NCBI GenBank assembly: GCA_036008175.1
Contig: DASYOB010000152.1
Location: 1 to 64,000, forward strand
DNA length: 64,000 nucleotides
Reading direction: 5' to 3'
Origin: DATARH01 sp036008175
Lineage (GTDB): Bacteria > Pseudomonadota > Alphaproteobacteria > ATCC43930 > CGMCC-115725
Shown here: piece by piece, positions 17,329 through 26,520 of the stretch
Position numbering within the stretch: the first letter of the stretch is position 1
Layout of the letters: every line of letters begins with the position of its first letter
Program-made: the position numbers and the translations under genes
Notes under the pieces: model-generated
The model's database searches: none
Told to the model about the DNA's origin: nothing
The model's input: the letters and a program-made list of their open reading frames with translations, nothing else

Positions 17329-18318
17329 TTAGCGACCGAGTGGAGCGAAGGGCTGCTTGCGGGTGAAGTCGTGATCGGCCTCGACCCGGCGCACCGTGCC
17401 TGTCTTGGAGCGCATCACCACAGAATGGGTGAAGGCGCCGCCGGGGAACCGACGCACGCCCTTCAGCATGCTGCCGTTGGTGACGCCGGTCGCGGCGAAC
17501 ATGACATCGCCATGCGCCATGTCGAGGAGGTCGTATTTGCGGTTCAGATCGGTGATGCCGAGCCGGTGTGCGCGGCCGCGCTCGTCATCGTTGCGGAACA
17601 GCAGGCGTCCCTGCATCTGGCCGCCGATGCAGCGCAACGCCGCCGCGGCGAGCACGCCTTCCGGCGCACCGCCTGATCCCATGTAAATGTCTATGCCGGT
17701 CTCGGGGTCAGAGGTCGCGATGACGCCGCTAACATCGCCGTCGCCGATCAGCATGATGCGCGCGCCGGCCTCGCGCACCCCGGCGATCAGCTCGGCATGG
17801 CGCGGCCGGTCGAGGATGCACACGACGAGGTCGGCGATGTCGGACTTCTTCGCCTTCGCCAGGTTCTTCAGGTTCTCGGCCGGGGAGGCGTCGATATCGA
17901 CGACCCCGTTGGGCAGGCCGCCGCCGACTGCGATCTTCTCCATGTAGACATCGGGCGCGTTCAGAAAGCCGCCGTCATCGGCCATCGCCAAAACGGCGAG
18001 CGCGTTGGCGCCGCCCTTGGCGGTGATCGTGGTGCCTTCGAGCGGGTCGAGCGCGATGTCGATCTTGGGCCCCTGCCCGGAGCCGACCTTTTCGCCGATA
18101 AACAGCATCGGCGCCTCGTCGCGCTCGCCTTCGCCGATCACGACCGTGCCGTCGATCGCGAGGCTGTTCAGCGCCTGCCGCATTGCGTCGACCGCCGCCT
18201 GGTCGGCCGCCTTCTCGTCGCCGCGGCCCATCAGGCGCGAGGCCGACAGCGCCGCCGCCTCGGTGACACGAACCGCCTCGAGCGCGAGATTGCGATCCAT
18301 TCTGGAATTCTCGGCCAC
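17329..18318 (-). CDS. glpX: Class II fructose-1,6-bisphosphatase
   Basis: Hydrolyses fructose 1,6-bisphosphate to fructose 6-phosphate in gluconeogenesis and, in autotrophs, the Calvin cycle. 329 residues; motifs include VVIGEGERDEAPML, the metal/phosphate loop ALDPLEGTTITAKG, and GSGGAPEGVLAAAALRCIGG. It follows hom by 30 bases on the same strand and is probably in its transcript. The hom-glpX-recJ order is common in alphaproteobacteria. Confidence 0.93.
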   Translation of the reverse strand: MAENSRMDRNLALEAVRVTEAAALSASRLMGRGDEKAADQAAVDAMRQALNSLAIDGTVVIGEGERDEAPMLFIGEKVGSGQGPKIDIALDPLEGTTITAKGGANALAVLAMADDGGFLNAPDVYMEKIAVGGGLPNGVVDIDASPAENLKNLAKAKKSDIADLVVCILDRPRHAELIAGVREAGARIMLIGDGDVSGVIATSDPETGIDIYMGSGGAPEGVLAAAALRCIGGQMQGRLLFRNDDERGRAHRLGITDLNRKYDLLDMAHGDVMFAATGVTNGSMLKGVRRFPGGAFTHSVVMRSKTGTVRRVEADHDFTRKQPFAPLGR

Positions 18319-18348
18319 GGTCTCCTCCTCCCAGCGACACCAAAAGCT

Positions 18349-19641
18349 CTAGAAGTCCTCGATGCGGATCATGCGCGGCGGCTCAAGCACCGACTCGAGA
18401 GCGGCGATCCGGTCGATCGCGCGGCGCATCGCCGCCTCGACCGTGTCATGGGTCGTCAGCACCACCGGAACCGCCTCGCCCGGCGCGCGGCCGCGCTGGA
18501 TCATCGATTCCAGCGAGACGTGCTCGTCCCGCAGCGCCGCGGCGACATCGGCGATCACGCCGGGCTGGTCGACCACCATCAGTCGAATGTAATACGCGCC
18601 CTGATGCCCCTCCATCGCCCCGCCCGGCAGCTGGCTGAGCGAGGCGGCGGGGACCCCGAACGCCGGCACATGGCGGCCGGTGGCGATGTCGACCAGATCG
18701 GATGCGACAGAGGAGGCGGTCGGGAACGCGCCGGCGCCGCGCCCTTCCAGCACCACTCGGCCAACAAAATCGCCCTCGGCGACAACTGCGTTGAAGACGC
18801 CCTCGACCGCGGCGATCGGGGTCTTGCGCGGCACCATGCACGGGTGGACGCGCTGCTCCAGCCCGTGATCGGTCAGCCGGGCGATGCCCAATAGCTTGAT
18901 GCGGTAACCGAGCTCCTCGGCGAAATCGATGTCGAGCCGCGAAACGTGGCGGATGCCCTCGGTGTAGACGCCGGCGAGATCGACCGGCCGGCCGAAGGCG
19001 ACGCTCGCCAGGATCGCCAGCTTGTGCGCCGCGTCGACGCCGTCGATGTCGAAGCTCGGATCGGCTTCGGCGTAGCCCAGCTTTTGTGCCTCGCCCAGCA
19101 CCTCGGCGAACTCGCGCCCGCTCTCGCGCATCGTTGTCAGGATGTAGTTCGAGGTGCCGTTGAGGATGCCGTAGACCCGCGACACGCTATTGCCGGCGAG
19201 GCTCTCGCGCAGCGTCTTGATGACCGGGATGCCGCCAGCGACCGCCGCCTCGAAGGAGAGCGAGACCCCCGCCTCCTCGGCGCGCGCGGCGAGCCGGGTG
19301 CCATGTTCGGCCATCAGCGCCTTGTTGGCGGTGACGACGTGCTTCTTGTGCGCCAGCGCCGCCTCGATGACGGCTGGTGCGACACCCTCGGAACCGCCGA
19401 TCAGCTCGACGACGACGTCGATTTCCGGATCCGCGGCCATCGCGGCCGCATCCTCGTACCAGCGCGCCGCGGACAGGTCGACGCCGCGGTCACGGCGGCG
19501 GTCGCGGGCCGAAACCGCCGAGACGATGATCCGCCGCCCGGCGCGTACGGCGAGCAGCTCAGCCTGGCGATCGAGCAGCTGGATGACCCCGGCGCCGACC
19601 GTGCCGAGCCCGGCGATGGCAATTTTCAGCGCTGGTTTCAT
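18349..19641 (-). CDS. hom: Homoserine dehydrogenase
   Basis: Reduces aspartate semialdehyde to homoserine on the way to threonine, methionine and isoleucine. 430 residues: NAD(P)-binding IAGLGTVGAGV at residues 9-19, catalytic-domain stretch AAVAGGIPVIKTLRE with NGTSNYILTTM, and a C-terminal ACT domain (LMVVDQPGVIADVAA) expected to sense threonine. The ATG overlaps the stop of the upstream lipoprotein gene by four bases (19638-19641). Confidence 0.94.
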   Translation of the reverse strand: MKPALKIAIAGLGTVGAGVIQLLDRQAELLAVRAGRRIIVSAVSARDRRRDRGVDLSAARWYEDAAAMAADPEIDVVVELIGGSEGVAPAVIEAALAHKKHVVTANKALMAEHGTRLAARAEEAGVSLSFEAAVAGGIPVIKTLRESLAGNSVSRVYGILNGTSNYILTTMRESGREFAEVLGEAQKLGYAEADPSFDIDGVDAAHKLAILASVAFGRPVDLAGVYTEGIRHVSRLDIDFAEELGYRIKLLGIARLTDHGLEQRVHPCMVPRKTPIAAVEGVFNAVVAEGDFVGRVVLEGRGAGAFPTASSVASDLVDIATGRHVPAFGVPAASLSQLPGGAMEGHQGAYYIRLMVVDQPGVIADVAAALRDEHVSLESMIQRGRAPGEAVPVVLTTHDTVEAAMRRAIDRIAALESVLEPPRMIRIEDF

Positions 19642-20780
19642 TGCGCCGGTCCGGCGGTGGTCATCGGCACAAGCTGGATCTCGACGCGACCGTTGCCGGC
19701 TCCGGCGCCGGGCGTCGCCTCCGGCTGAACCCGGTTGGCGGGCATCCCCGCCCCACCAAGAATCTTGGCGACCGCCTGCGCCCGGTCGAGCGCGGCACGA
19801 TAACTGTCGAGCGGGTCCGCTCCGGCGCTCGGTGCGCTGGCGTAGCCGATGACGCGGAGCGTATCGGCTTTTTCCTTGTACAGGACCGCGATCCGCTCGA
19901 TCAACTCGCGGTCGTTCACGCCCAGTTCGGTGGAATTTCCGGCCAACGCGATGCTGGCGAGAGTGGCGTTGGCCGCAGCAGGTTGCGGTCGGCTCTTGTC
20001 GATCGCCGGCGGCGGGGGCGGCGGGGGCATTGCTACCGGCGGCGGCGATGGCGCCGGCTGTGGCGTCCCGGCGGCAACCGCGGCTGGTGGCGGCTGCAGC
20101 GGCGCCGCGGCCGATGGGGGCGGGGCCGCTGCCAAACTCGGCGGCGCCGGAGGTGGCCGCACCGTTTCGGGATCGGGCAGAGCCGCGAGCTCCGGTGTTT
20201 GTATGTTCGAATTCTGAGGCGCCGGCTCGGGCGGTTCACCCTGCTTGCGGCGACCCGATTCCGGTTGGTTTTTGCCGGGCGATTTCGAGCTCGCGGACGC
20301 GTCGGCGACGGCGACGGGCGCTGCCTCCGCGGCCGACGCCGGTTCCGGCGTCGGGGCGGCGTCGGCCAAAGACGCGGCGACCGGCTTTGGACCGACAGGC
20401 AATGCCGGGGGCGGTGGCATCGGCGGGGCGACGATCGGGCCTGGCGGCGTCGCCGTCGTATTCGCGTGTACGCTCGCGCCTTCCGAGGTCAGCCTCTCAG
20501 TCAGTTTCTCCCGATCGGCTGTCGTCGTGGCTCGGGTGGGCGGCGGTGGAACCGTGGCAAGATTTGGGTAATCAGCACTCTGAGCTTCTGCCATATTGCC
20601 GGTGAAGGGCGCCGTCTGCGGGTCGGGGTCGTTTTTGCTGATCCCCTTCATCGAGCGGTAGCTTTCGATCGGGTCGCACCCGAGAAGCGCAATCGCCAAG
20701 GCCAATCCGGCGACCCGCACGGCCGGTCGCGATAGGCGGTCGCCGGACCGAAAGGGCGCGCATCGCACCATTCTCATCAA
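19638..20780 (-). CDS. Proline-rich lipoprotein with OmpA-like C-terminal domain
   Basis: A 380-residue predicted lipoprotein: basic N terminus, hydrophobic GLALAIALLG and lipobox Cys35 (ALLGC). Residues about 95-270 are a Pro/Ala-rich linker. The C-terminal 100 residues resemble a divergent OmpA/Pal peptidoglycan-binding fold (ADTLRVIGYASAP, SYRALDRAQAVAKIL-like spacing, NGRVEIQLVPM). That suggests an envelope tether between membrane and cell wall. The domain is weak, so its binding role is uncertain. It overlaps hom by four bases, an unusual partner for a biosynthetic enzyme. Confidence 0.65.
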   Translation of the reverse strand: MMRMVRCAPFRSGDRLSRPAVRVAGLALAIALLGCDPIESYRSMKGISKNDPDPQTAPFTGNMAEAQSADYPNLATVPPPPTRATTTADREKLTERLTSEGASVHANTTATPPGPIVAPPMPPPPALPVGPKPVAASLADAAPTPEPASAAEAAPVAVADASASSKSPGKNQPESGRRKQGEPPEPAPQNSNIQTPELAALPDPETVRPPPAPPSLAAAPPPSAAAPLQPPPAAVAAGTPQPAPSPPPVAMPPPPPPPAIDKSRPQPAAANATLASIALAGNSTELGVNDRELIERIAVLYKEKADTLRVIGYASAPSAGADPLDSYRAALDRAQAVAKILGGAGMPANRVQPEATPGAGAGNGRVEIQLVPMTTAGPAQ

Positions 20781-20933
20781 CGAAATCCCACCCTTGCCGC
20801 GTGGGTGCGCAATCGAGGCGGTGGTGTATTAGATCCGAACCGATGCGTCACTACATTTGATCCGAGGACAAGCCGTACGTCCCCGACCACGGCGAAGCCG
20901 CTTCGGCACGCTCGGGAGGCGGAGGACATTTCG

Positions 20934-22790
20934 ATGAAAGAGAGCAAAAGCGGCAGCCGAGCTGGCAACACCTCCTCCCGGAGCGCCGCTGGAACCGGCC
21001 AAGCCTCTCGACCTGACGCGATCCCCGACCTGGCAGAGCTGTCGCAACAGATGGCCGGGATCGCCGAAAGGAGCCAGCGTCTCGTCGCCGACTTCCTCTC
21101 GCGCCAGGGCGGCGATGGGGGGATCGGCATGGCCGACCCGATGTCGATCGGCGCGGCGTTTTTCGAGATGACCGCGCGGATGATGTCGGACCCGTCGCGG
21201 CTGGTGCAGGCCCAGCTGTCGCTGTGGCAGGACTATATGACGCTGTGGCAGCGAACCGCGCAGCGCTTTCTCGGCGGCCAGGCGGAGCCGCCGCTTGTCG
21301 AACCGGCGCCCGAAGACCGCCGTTTCCGCGACGAGTCATGGAGCAACAACGCCCTCTTCGACTACGTCAAACAGAGCTATCTGCTCTCCGCCCGCTGGCT
21401 GCAGGGCGTGGTAAAGAATGTCGAGGGGCTCGACGAGAGCACCGCGCGCAAGGTCGATTTCTATACGCGGCAGTTTGTCGACGCGATCGCGCCCTCCAAC
21501 TTCGTAATGACGAACCCGGAGGTGTTGCGCGCGACGATCGAGAGCCGCGGCGAAAACCTGGTGAACGGGCTCAAAAACCTGCTCGACGATCTGGAGCGCG
21601 GCAAGGGTCGGCTCGCGATCAGCATGACCGACATGACGGCGTTCAAGATCGGCGAGAACGTCGCCGCGACCCCGGGCAAGGTCGTCTACCAGAACGACCT
21701 GATCCAGCTGATCCAGTACGCGCCGACCACCGAGACGGTAAAGCGTCGCCCGCTGCTGATCATCCCGCCCTGGATCAACAAATTCTACGTCCTCGACCTG
21801 CGGCCGCAGAACTCGTTCATCCGTTGGGCGGTGACGCAGGGTCACACGGTTTTTGTCATTTCCTGGGTCAACCCGGACGAGCGGCTCGCGCGGAAGAGCT
21901 TCGAGGACTACATGCGCGAGGGGCCGCTCGCCGCGCTCGATGCGATGGAACAGGCTACCGGCGAGCGCGAGGCCAACGTCGTCGGCTACTGCCTCGGCGG
22001 CACGCTCCTCGCCGCGACGCTCGCCTATATGGCCGCCAAGCGCGACAGCCGCGTCAAGAGCGCGACATTCCTGGTGACCCTGGTCGATTTCAAGGAGGCG
22101 GGTGAGCTTTCGGTCTTCATCGACGAGGAGCAGCTGCGCTCGCTCGAAGAGCGTATGGAGAAGAAGGGCTATCTCGAAGCCCGCGACATGCACACGACCT
22201 TCAATATGCTGCGCGCCAACGATCTGATCTGGTCTTTCGTCGTCAACAACTACCTGCTCGGCAAGCAGCCCTTCCCGTTCGACCTGCTCTACTGGAACGC
22301 CGATTCGACTCGGATGCCGGCGGCGATGCACAGCTTCTACCTGCGCAAGATGTATCAGCAGAATTTGTTGGCGCAGCCGCGCGGCATCACCCTCGGCGGG
22401 GTCAAGATCGACCTGCGAAAGGTCAAGACGCCGGCCTTTCTATTGTCGACGCGTGAGGACCATATCGCGCCCTGGCGCTCGACCTATGCGGCGACGCAGC
22501 TCTATTCCGGGCCGGTCAAGTTCGCGCTGTCCGCCTCCGGCCATATCGCCGGCGTCATCAACCCGCCGGGCAGCAAATACGGGCATTGGGAGAACGACAA
22601 GAACCCGCCCGACGCCGAGGAATGGCTCGCCGGTGCGACCTCTCACCAGGAATCGTGGTGGCCGGTCTGGGAGAAGTGGATCGCGCGCTACGGCGGCGGC
22701 GAGGTCCCCGCACGCCAGCCCGGCGACGGCAAGCTGAAGCCGATCGAGGACGCGCCCGGATCCTACGTAAAGGTGCGCGCGGAAGATTGA
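20934..22790 (+). CDS. phaC: Class I poly(3-hydroxyalkanoate) synthase
   Basis: Polymerises (R)-3-hydroxyacyl-CoA into carbon-storage granules. 618 residues from ATG at 20934, which has GGAGG nine bases upstream; the frame is open further upstream without a ribosome site. Lipase-like box VVGYCLGGTLLA carries the catalytic Cys; the Asp is in LSTREDHIAPW and the His in SASGHIAGVINPP. The N-terminal 60 residues are low-complexity, as usual. phaA, phaB and a phasin gene are not next to it. Confidence 0.93.
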   Translation: MKESKSGSRAGNTSSRSAAGTGQASRPDAIPDLAELSQQMAGIAERSQRLVADFLSRQGGDGGIGMADPMSIGAAFFEMTARMMSDPSRLVQAQLSLWQDYMTLWQRTAQRFLGGQAEPPLVEPAPEDRRFRDESWSNNALFDYVKQSYLLSARWLQGVVKNVEGLDESTARKVDFYTRQFVDAIAPSNFVMTNPEVLRATIESRGENLVNGLKNLLDDLERGKGRLAISMTDMTAFKIGENVAATPGKVVYQNDLIQLIQYAPTTETVKRRPLLIIPPWINKFYVLDLRPQNSFIRWAVTQGHTVFVISWVNPDERLARKSFEDYMREGPLAALDAMEQATGEREANVVGYCLGGTLLAATLAYMAAKRDSRVKSATFLVTLVDFKEAGELSVFIDEEQLRSLEERMEKKGYLEARDMHTTFNMLRANDLIWSFVVNNYLLGKQPFPFDLLYWNADSTRMPAAMHSFYLRKMYQQNLLAQPRGITLGGVKIDLRKVKTPAFLLSTREDHIAPWRSTYAATQLYSGPVKFALSASGHIAGVINPPGSKYGHWENDKNPPDAEEWLAGATSHQESWWPVWEKWIARYGGGEVPARQPGDGKLKPIEDAPGSYVKVRAED

Positions 22791-22807
22791 TGCGCGCGGA
22801 AGATTGA
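22774..22807 (+). repeat. 17-bp tandem duplication at the phaC stop
   Basis: The unit TGCGCGCGGAAGATTGA occurs twice back to back (22774-22790 and 22791-22807). The first copy contains the last phaC codons and stop; the second is a non-coding duplicate that repeats the stop codon. It has the look of a recent replication-slippage event. Confidence 0.85.
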
Positions 22808-22910
22808 ACGGTGAACGCGAATTGCGGCCGCGTTGCAATCGTGCAAGATTTATGGGCAATTAGCCGGGTTGGAGCCTATCAGGGGAGCTCCGAAAACAAG
22901 GGAGACATAT

Positions 22911-23174
22911 GTGAAGCCGATTGCTTTTGCCTTGCTTTTTGCTGCCTCGATGCTGGGGAGCGCGGCCACCTTTGCCGGGCCCGACGACGCCAAATGGGTC
23001 GCGCAATGCGTTTCCGACAACAAGGACGAAAAGGCCACAATCGAGGTGATCACCAAATATTGCACCTGCATGAACAACAAGATGAGCGAGAACGAAACCC
23101 AGTCGATCACGCAGTGGGAAAAGGCCCATGCGACCGAGCGACAGGCGTGCGACAAGGAAGCGGGCTGGCGCTAG
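22911..23174 (+). CDS. Small secreted cysteine-containing protein
   Basis: An 87-residue product from GTG at 22911, preceded by GGGAGA at seven bases. Residues 1-24 are a signal peptide (PIAFALLFAASMLGSAATFA). The mature 60-odd residues carry four cysteines (AQCVSDN, KYCTCMNNK and QACDKE), which could form two disulfides or hold a metal in the periplasm. No family recognised; the spacing resembles small periplasmic Cys proteins common in alphaproteobacteria. It has its own strong terminator 27 bases downstream, so it is likely a single-gene transcript. Confidence 0.7.
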   Translation: MKPIAFALLFAASMLGSAATFAGPDDAKWVAQCVSDNKDEKATIEVITKYCTCMNNKMSENETQSITQWEKAHATERQACDKEAGWR

Positions 23175-23200
23175 CCACCCTGAGTTTCGCCGAAATCGCG

Positions 23201-23236
23201 GCAATGCCCGGCCACGCGGCCGGGCATTGCATTTTT
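23201..23236 (+). terminator. Intrinsic terminator after the small secreted protein
   Basis: A perfect 13-bp stem, GCAATGCCCGGCC (23201-23213) with GGCCGGGCATTGC (23218-23230), loop ACGC, followed by ATTTTT. Confidence 0.93.
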
Positions 23237-23330
23237 GGCTGGTCCCCGACAACGGCCAAGAGCGGTTAAGATCCTTCCTCAATCAGGCCGGCTGCTGACC
23301 GGCCCGAAGCAAAAAACCGGAGGGAACGCC

Positions 23331-24626
23331 ATGCTTGCCTGGGCGAAGGACCTGAACGCGCGCGAGCGGAGCACGATGCTGGCCTGCTTCGGCGGCTGGT
23401 CGCTCGATGCGTTCGATGTGCAGATGTACAGCTTCGTGATCCCGACGGTGATCGGGCTGTGGGGGCTGTCGCGCGGCGAAGCCGGGCTGATCGGCACCGT
23501 GACCTTGCTGATCTCCTCGTTCGGCGGCTGGTTCAGCGGCACCTTGGCCGATCGGTACGGCCGGGTCCGGATGCTGCAGATCACGATACTGTGGTATTCG
23601 GTCTTCACCTTCCTCTGCGCCTTTGCCCAGAACTTCGAGCAGTTGTTCATCCTGCGCGCCTTGCACGGGTTCGGCTTCGGCGGCGAATGGGCCGCCGGCG
23701 CCGTCTTGATGGGCGAGGTCATCCGCGACAAGTATCGCGGCCGCGGCGTCGGCATCGTGCAAACCGGCTGGGCGGTCGGCTGGGGCGCCTCGGCGCTTGT
23801 CTACATCGCTGTGTATTGGCTGTTGCCCGAGGCGCTCGCCTGGCGCGTTCTGTTCGGGATCGGCCTGCTGCCGGCGTTTTTCGTATTCTGGATTCGCCGG
23901 CACATCGACGAGCCGGAAATTTACCAGGCGAAACGCAGCGAGCGCGGCGCTGTCGGCCTGTCGCACCTGTTCTCGGCGTTTCGCGGCCCGCATCTGGCAA
24001 CGACGATCAAGGTCTCGCTGATGGTCGCCGGGGCTCAGGGCGGCGGCTACGCCCTCGGCATCTGGATGCCGACCTATCTGCGCACGGTGCGCCACCTGTC
24101 GGCGACCAGCACCGGCGGGTTCCTTTTGGTGCAGATTTTGGGGGCGCTGTTCGGGTTTCTGCTCGGCTCCTATCTCAGCGACGCGATCGGGCGCAAGCAG
24201 ACCTTTCTGTTGTCGGCGATCGGCTCTTTCGTGTTCATCCTGCTCTTCATGTTCATCCCGATGGGCGATACGGCGCTGCTCTTTGCCGGGGTGCCGCTGT
24301 TCATGGTGTTCCTGATGAAGTTCCCGCCGATGGGCCCGTTCATGACCGAGCTGTTTCCGACCGAGGTGCGCGGGACGGCCCAGGGTTTTTGCTACAACGC
24401 CGGGCGGGCGATCGGCTCCTTGTTTCCGACTCTGGTCGGTTATGTCAGCGAAGGGTTGCCGCTCGGCGCCACGATCGCCGTTTTCAGCGCCTTCGCCTCC
24501 GGGCTGATGATCGTGATGCTGATGCTGCTACCCGAGACTCGCGGCCGCAATCTTGCGGACCTCGAGCGGCCGGCGCCGGCCGCGCTCTCGCGCGAAAGCA
24601 TCGCGGTCGGACGCGGTTCCGACTGA
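23331..24626 (+). CDS. MFS transporter (metabolite:H+ symporter type)
   Basis: A 431-residue 12-helix major facilitator. ATG at 23331 is preceded by GGAGGG. The inter-helix 2-3 loop signature is GTLADRYGRVRM, the 8-9 counterpart is LGSYLSDAIGRKQTF, and the helix-4 stretch GFGFGGEWAAGAVLMGEVI is characteristic of the aromatic acid/sialate H+ symporter branch. It probably imports an organic or aromatic acid; the substrate cannot be read from sequence. It stands alone between two terminator/lipoprotein regions. Confidence 0.88.
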   Translation: MLAWAKDLNARERSTMLACFGGWSLDAFDVQMYSFVIPTVIGLWGLSRGEAGLIGTVTLLISSFGGWFSGTLADRYGRVRMLQITILWYSVFTFLCAFAQNFEQLFILRALHGFGFGGEWAAGAVLMGEVIRDKYRGRGVGIVQTGWAVGWGASALVYIAVYWLLPEALAWRVLFGIGLLPAFFVFWIRRHIDEPEIYQAKRSERGAVGLSHLFSAFRGPHLATTIKVSLMVAGAQGGGYALGIWMPTYLRTVRHLSATSTGGFLLVQILGALFGFLLGSYLSDAIGRKQTFLLSAIGSFVFILLFMFIPMGDTALLFAGVPLFMVFLMKFPPMGPFMTELFPTEVRGTAQGFCYNAGRAIGSLFPTLVGYVSEGLPLGATIAVFSAFASGLMIVMLMLLPETRGRNLADLERPAPAALSRESIAVGRGSD

Positions 24627-24789
24627 TGGTGAAGACCGCGTCCGGTCCCAACTTTTCGCTTTTTTGGCATTCAGGGGGAACCTTTTCCACCATAAGGGGT
24701 TGATCGCAACGCGATATCGAGGCTGTATCTATTCGCCGTTTCGGTAATGACGCCGGCAGCGACACTCGGATGTGAGGGAAACAGGTAAA

Positions 24790-25023
24790 ATGACCAAACT
24801 TATGGGGAAGGGCTCAGTCACACTGGCGCGCGCACTCGTGGTCTGCGCCCCGGCATTGGCGCTCGGCGCTTGCGCCGTACCGCCACCGCCGCCACCGCCC
24901 CTCGCATGCGATGCGTGCGCGGTCGCCGCGCAGGCGCAGGCGACGGCCAATCAGGCCTTGGCCACTGCGCAGCAAGCGTTGGCCCGCTCCAGCGAGATGT
25001 ACCAGCGCAGCCTGGTGAAATAG
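24790..25023 (+). CDS. Small Lpp-like lipoprotein
   Basis: A 77-residue predicted lipoprotein: signal ending in ALALGAC (lipobox), then VPPPPPPP and LACDACAVAAQ, then an Ala/Gln-rich helix (ATANQALATAQQALARS). The alanine heptad-like pattern resembles Braun-type lipoproteins, so a role as an envelope spacer is likely. There is no C-terminal Lys following the Lpp pattern except the terminal VK, which could be a cross-link residue. It sits 57 bases upstream of an L,D-transpeptidase, the enzyme class that attaches Lpp to peptidoglycan, which makes the pair suggestive. Confidence 0.7.
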   Translation: MTKLMGKGSVTLARALVVCAPALALGACAVPPPPPPPLACDACAVAAQAQATANQALATAQQALARSSEMYQRSLVK

Positions 25024-25080
25024 CGAGCGGCGTTCCGGCGCGCCAGGGCGCGCCGGGACCGCGATTTCTGGGGTAGGACA

Positions 25081-26352
25081 ATGATTGATGCGCTGTCGCA
25101 ACGCCGAGAGCGCCGTTCAAGGTCTGCGCGCTGCTGGTGCTACAGGTGCGCCGCTGCGGTCGTGCTGGTCGCCGCGCTGGCGGCGGGCCCGGCGGCAGCT
25201 GCCGAATATGCGCTCGCGCCCGGGCAGAAGGTGGTCGGCGAAATCGGCGAGTATGTCGTCCAGCCGGGCGACGGACTTAACGACATCGCGCGAAAATTCG
25301 ACCTCGGTTATACCGCCCTCGCGGCGGCAAACCCGGGGGTCGACCAGTTTTCGCCGGCGGTCGGCCGCCGGCTGATCATTCCCGCCCTGTACGTGCTACC
25401 CGATGTGCCCCATCGGGGGATCGTCGTCAACCTGGCGCAGTGGCGGCTGTATTATTTCCCGCCCGGCGGCGACCGGGTGGAGACCTATCCGCTCGGGCTC
25501 GGGGTGATCAGCGCCAGCACGCCGCTCGGCGCTACCAGCGTGATGTGGAAAGAGCCCAACCCGACCTGGTATCCGCCGCCCTCGATCCGGGCGGAGCGGC
25601 CCGAGCTGCCGCCGATGATCCCGCCCGGCCCGGACAATCCGCTCGGCGACTATGCGATGCATCTCGGCTGGAAGAACTACCTGATCCACGGCACCAACAA
25701 GCCGGACGGGGTCGGGCGTAACGTCAGCCACGGCTGCATCAGAATGTATCCCGCGGATGTCGAGAGGCTGTTCAACGAAGTCTCGGTCGGGATCCCGGTG
25801 CGCACGGTCAGGCAGCCCGTCACCGCCGGCTGGAGCGCCGATGGCGGGCTCTATGTCGAGGCCTTTCCGAGCCGGACGCAGGTCGAAGCGATTGAGATCG
25901 ATCACCCGGCTCCCGCCGATCCGGCGGACGGGGCGGAGGCCGTGGTGCGGACCGCGGCCGGCAGCTATGCCGGCTCGGTCGATTGGGACCTCGTCCAGCG
26001 TGCCGCCGACGGACGAAACGGCGTGCCGGTTCTGATCGCAGACAGATCGGGTATTGCGCGCCAACAGACGCGCCCCGACTACAACCGCGAGGCCACCAGC
26101 GCCTCCTACGATCGCGGCGCGGCGGGTTATTCCTATGGTCGGGAGGCGGCAGGGTCGTCCGCCGTGCCCGCGTACGGCCGCGATGCGTCCTACCCCACCT
26201 ACGGGCAGCCCTCCTCCTATTACGGCGATGGGGTACAGGCCTACCTGCCGCACAATGCTCCGCCGCCGGAGCAATGGGGCCCGCCGCCGGCGGGATACGG
26301 AACCCCATACGGCTATCGCCGTTTCGGCCCATACCCCAACAACCCTTGGTAA
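25081..26352 (+). CDS. L,D-transpeptidase with LysM domain
   Basis: Periplasmic YkuD-type transpeptidase (423 residues) that forms 3-3 cross-links or links lipoprotein to peptidoglycan. N-terminal signal/anchor (AAAVVLVAALAAGPAAAA), LysM at about 58-106 (YVVQPGDGLNDIARKFDLG), then the YkuD domain with HGTNKPDGVGRNVSHGCIRM carrying the catalytic His and Cys. The last 100 residues are Tyr/Pro/Gly-rich (YGREAAGSS, YGQPSSYYGDG) and low-complexity, an unusual extension beyond the standard domain. Confidence 0.92.
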   Translation: MIDALSQRRERRSRSARCWCYRCAAAVVLVAALAAGPAAAAEYALAPGQKVVGEIGEYVVQPGDGLNDIARKFDLGYTALAAANPGVDQFSPAVGRRLIIPALYVLPDVPHRGIVVNLAQWRLYYFPPGGDRVETYPLGLGVISASTPLGATSVMWKEPNPTWYPPPSIRAERPELPPMIPPGPDNPLGDYAMHLGWKNYLIHGTNKPDGVGRNVSHGCIRMYPADVERLFNEVSVGIPVRTVRQPVTAGWSADGGLYVEAFPSRTQVEAIEIDHPAPADPADGAEAVVRTAAGSYAGSVDWDLVQRAADGRNGVPVLIADRSGIARQQTRPDYNREATSASYDRGAAGYSYGREAAGSSAVPAYGRDASYPTYGQPSSYYGDGVQAYLPHNAPPPEQWGPPPAGYGTPYGYRRFGPYPNNPW

Positions 26353-26520
26353 TAGACGCGCTCAACCGGAACCCCGAGTACGCGCACAGCCCGCGCCTCT
26401 CCCAGTCACCGAGCGCAGGGCAGGGATGTTCGAGGAAAACAGCGATTCCCGTGCTGCGACGATCTGCGCTATCTTGGCTCCAGGATACGGCGAGATGCCG
26501 CCTTGGAGGAGACGCAGCGA

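Noticed and set aside
20805..20933. Longer N terminus for PHA synthase
   Set aside because: GGAGG sits just before the ATG at 20934 and the extra residues are not typical of the family.
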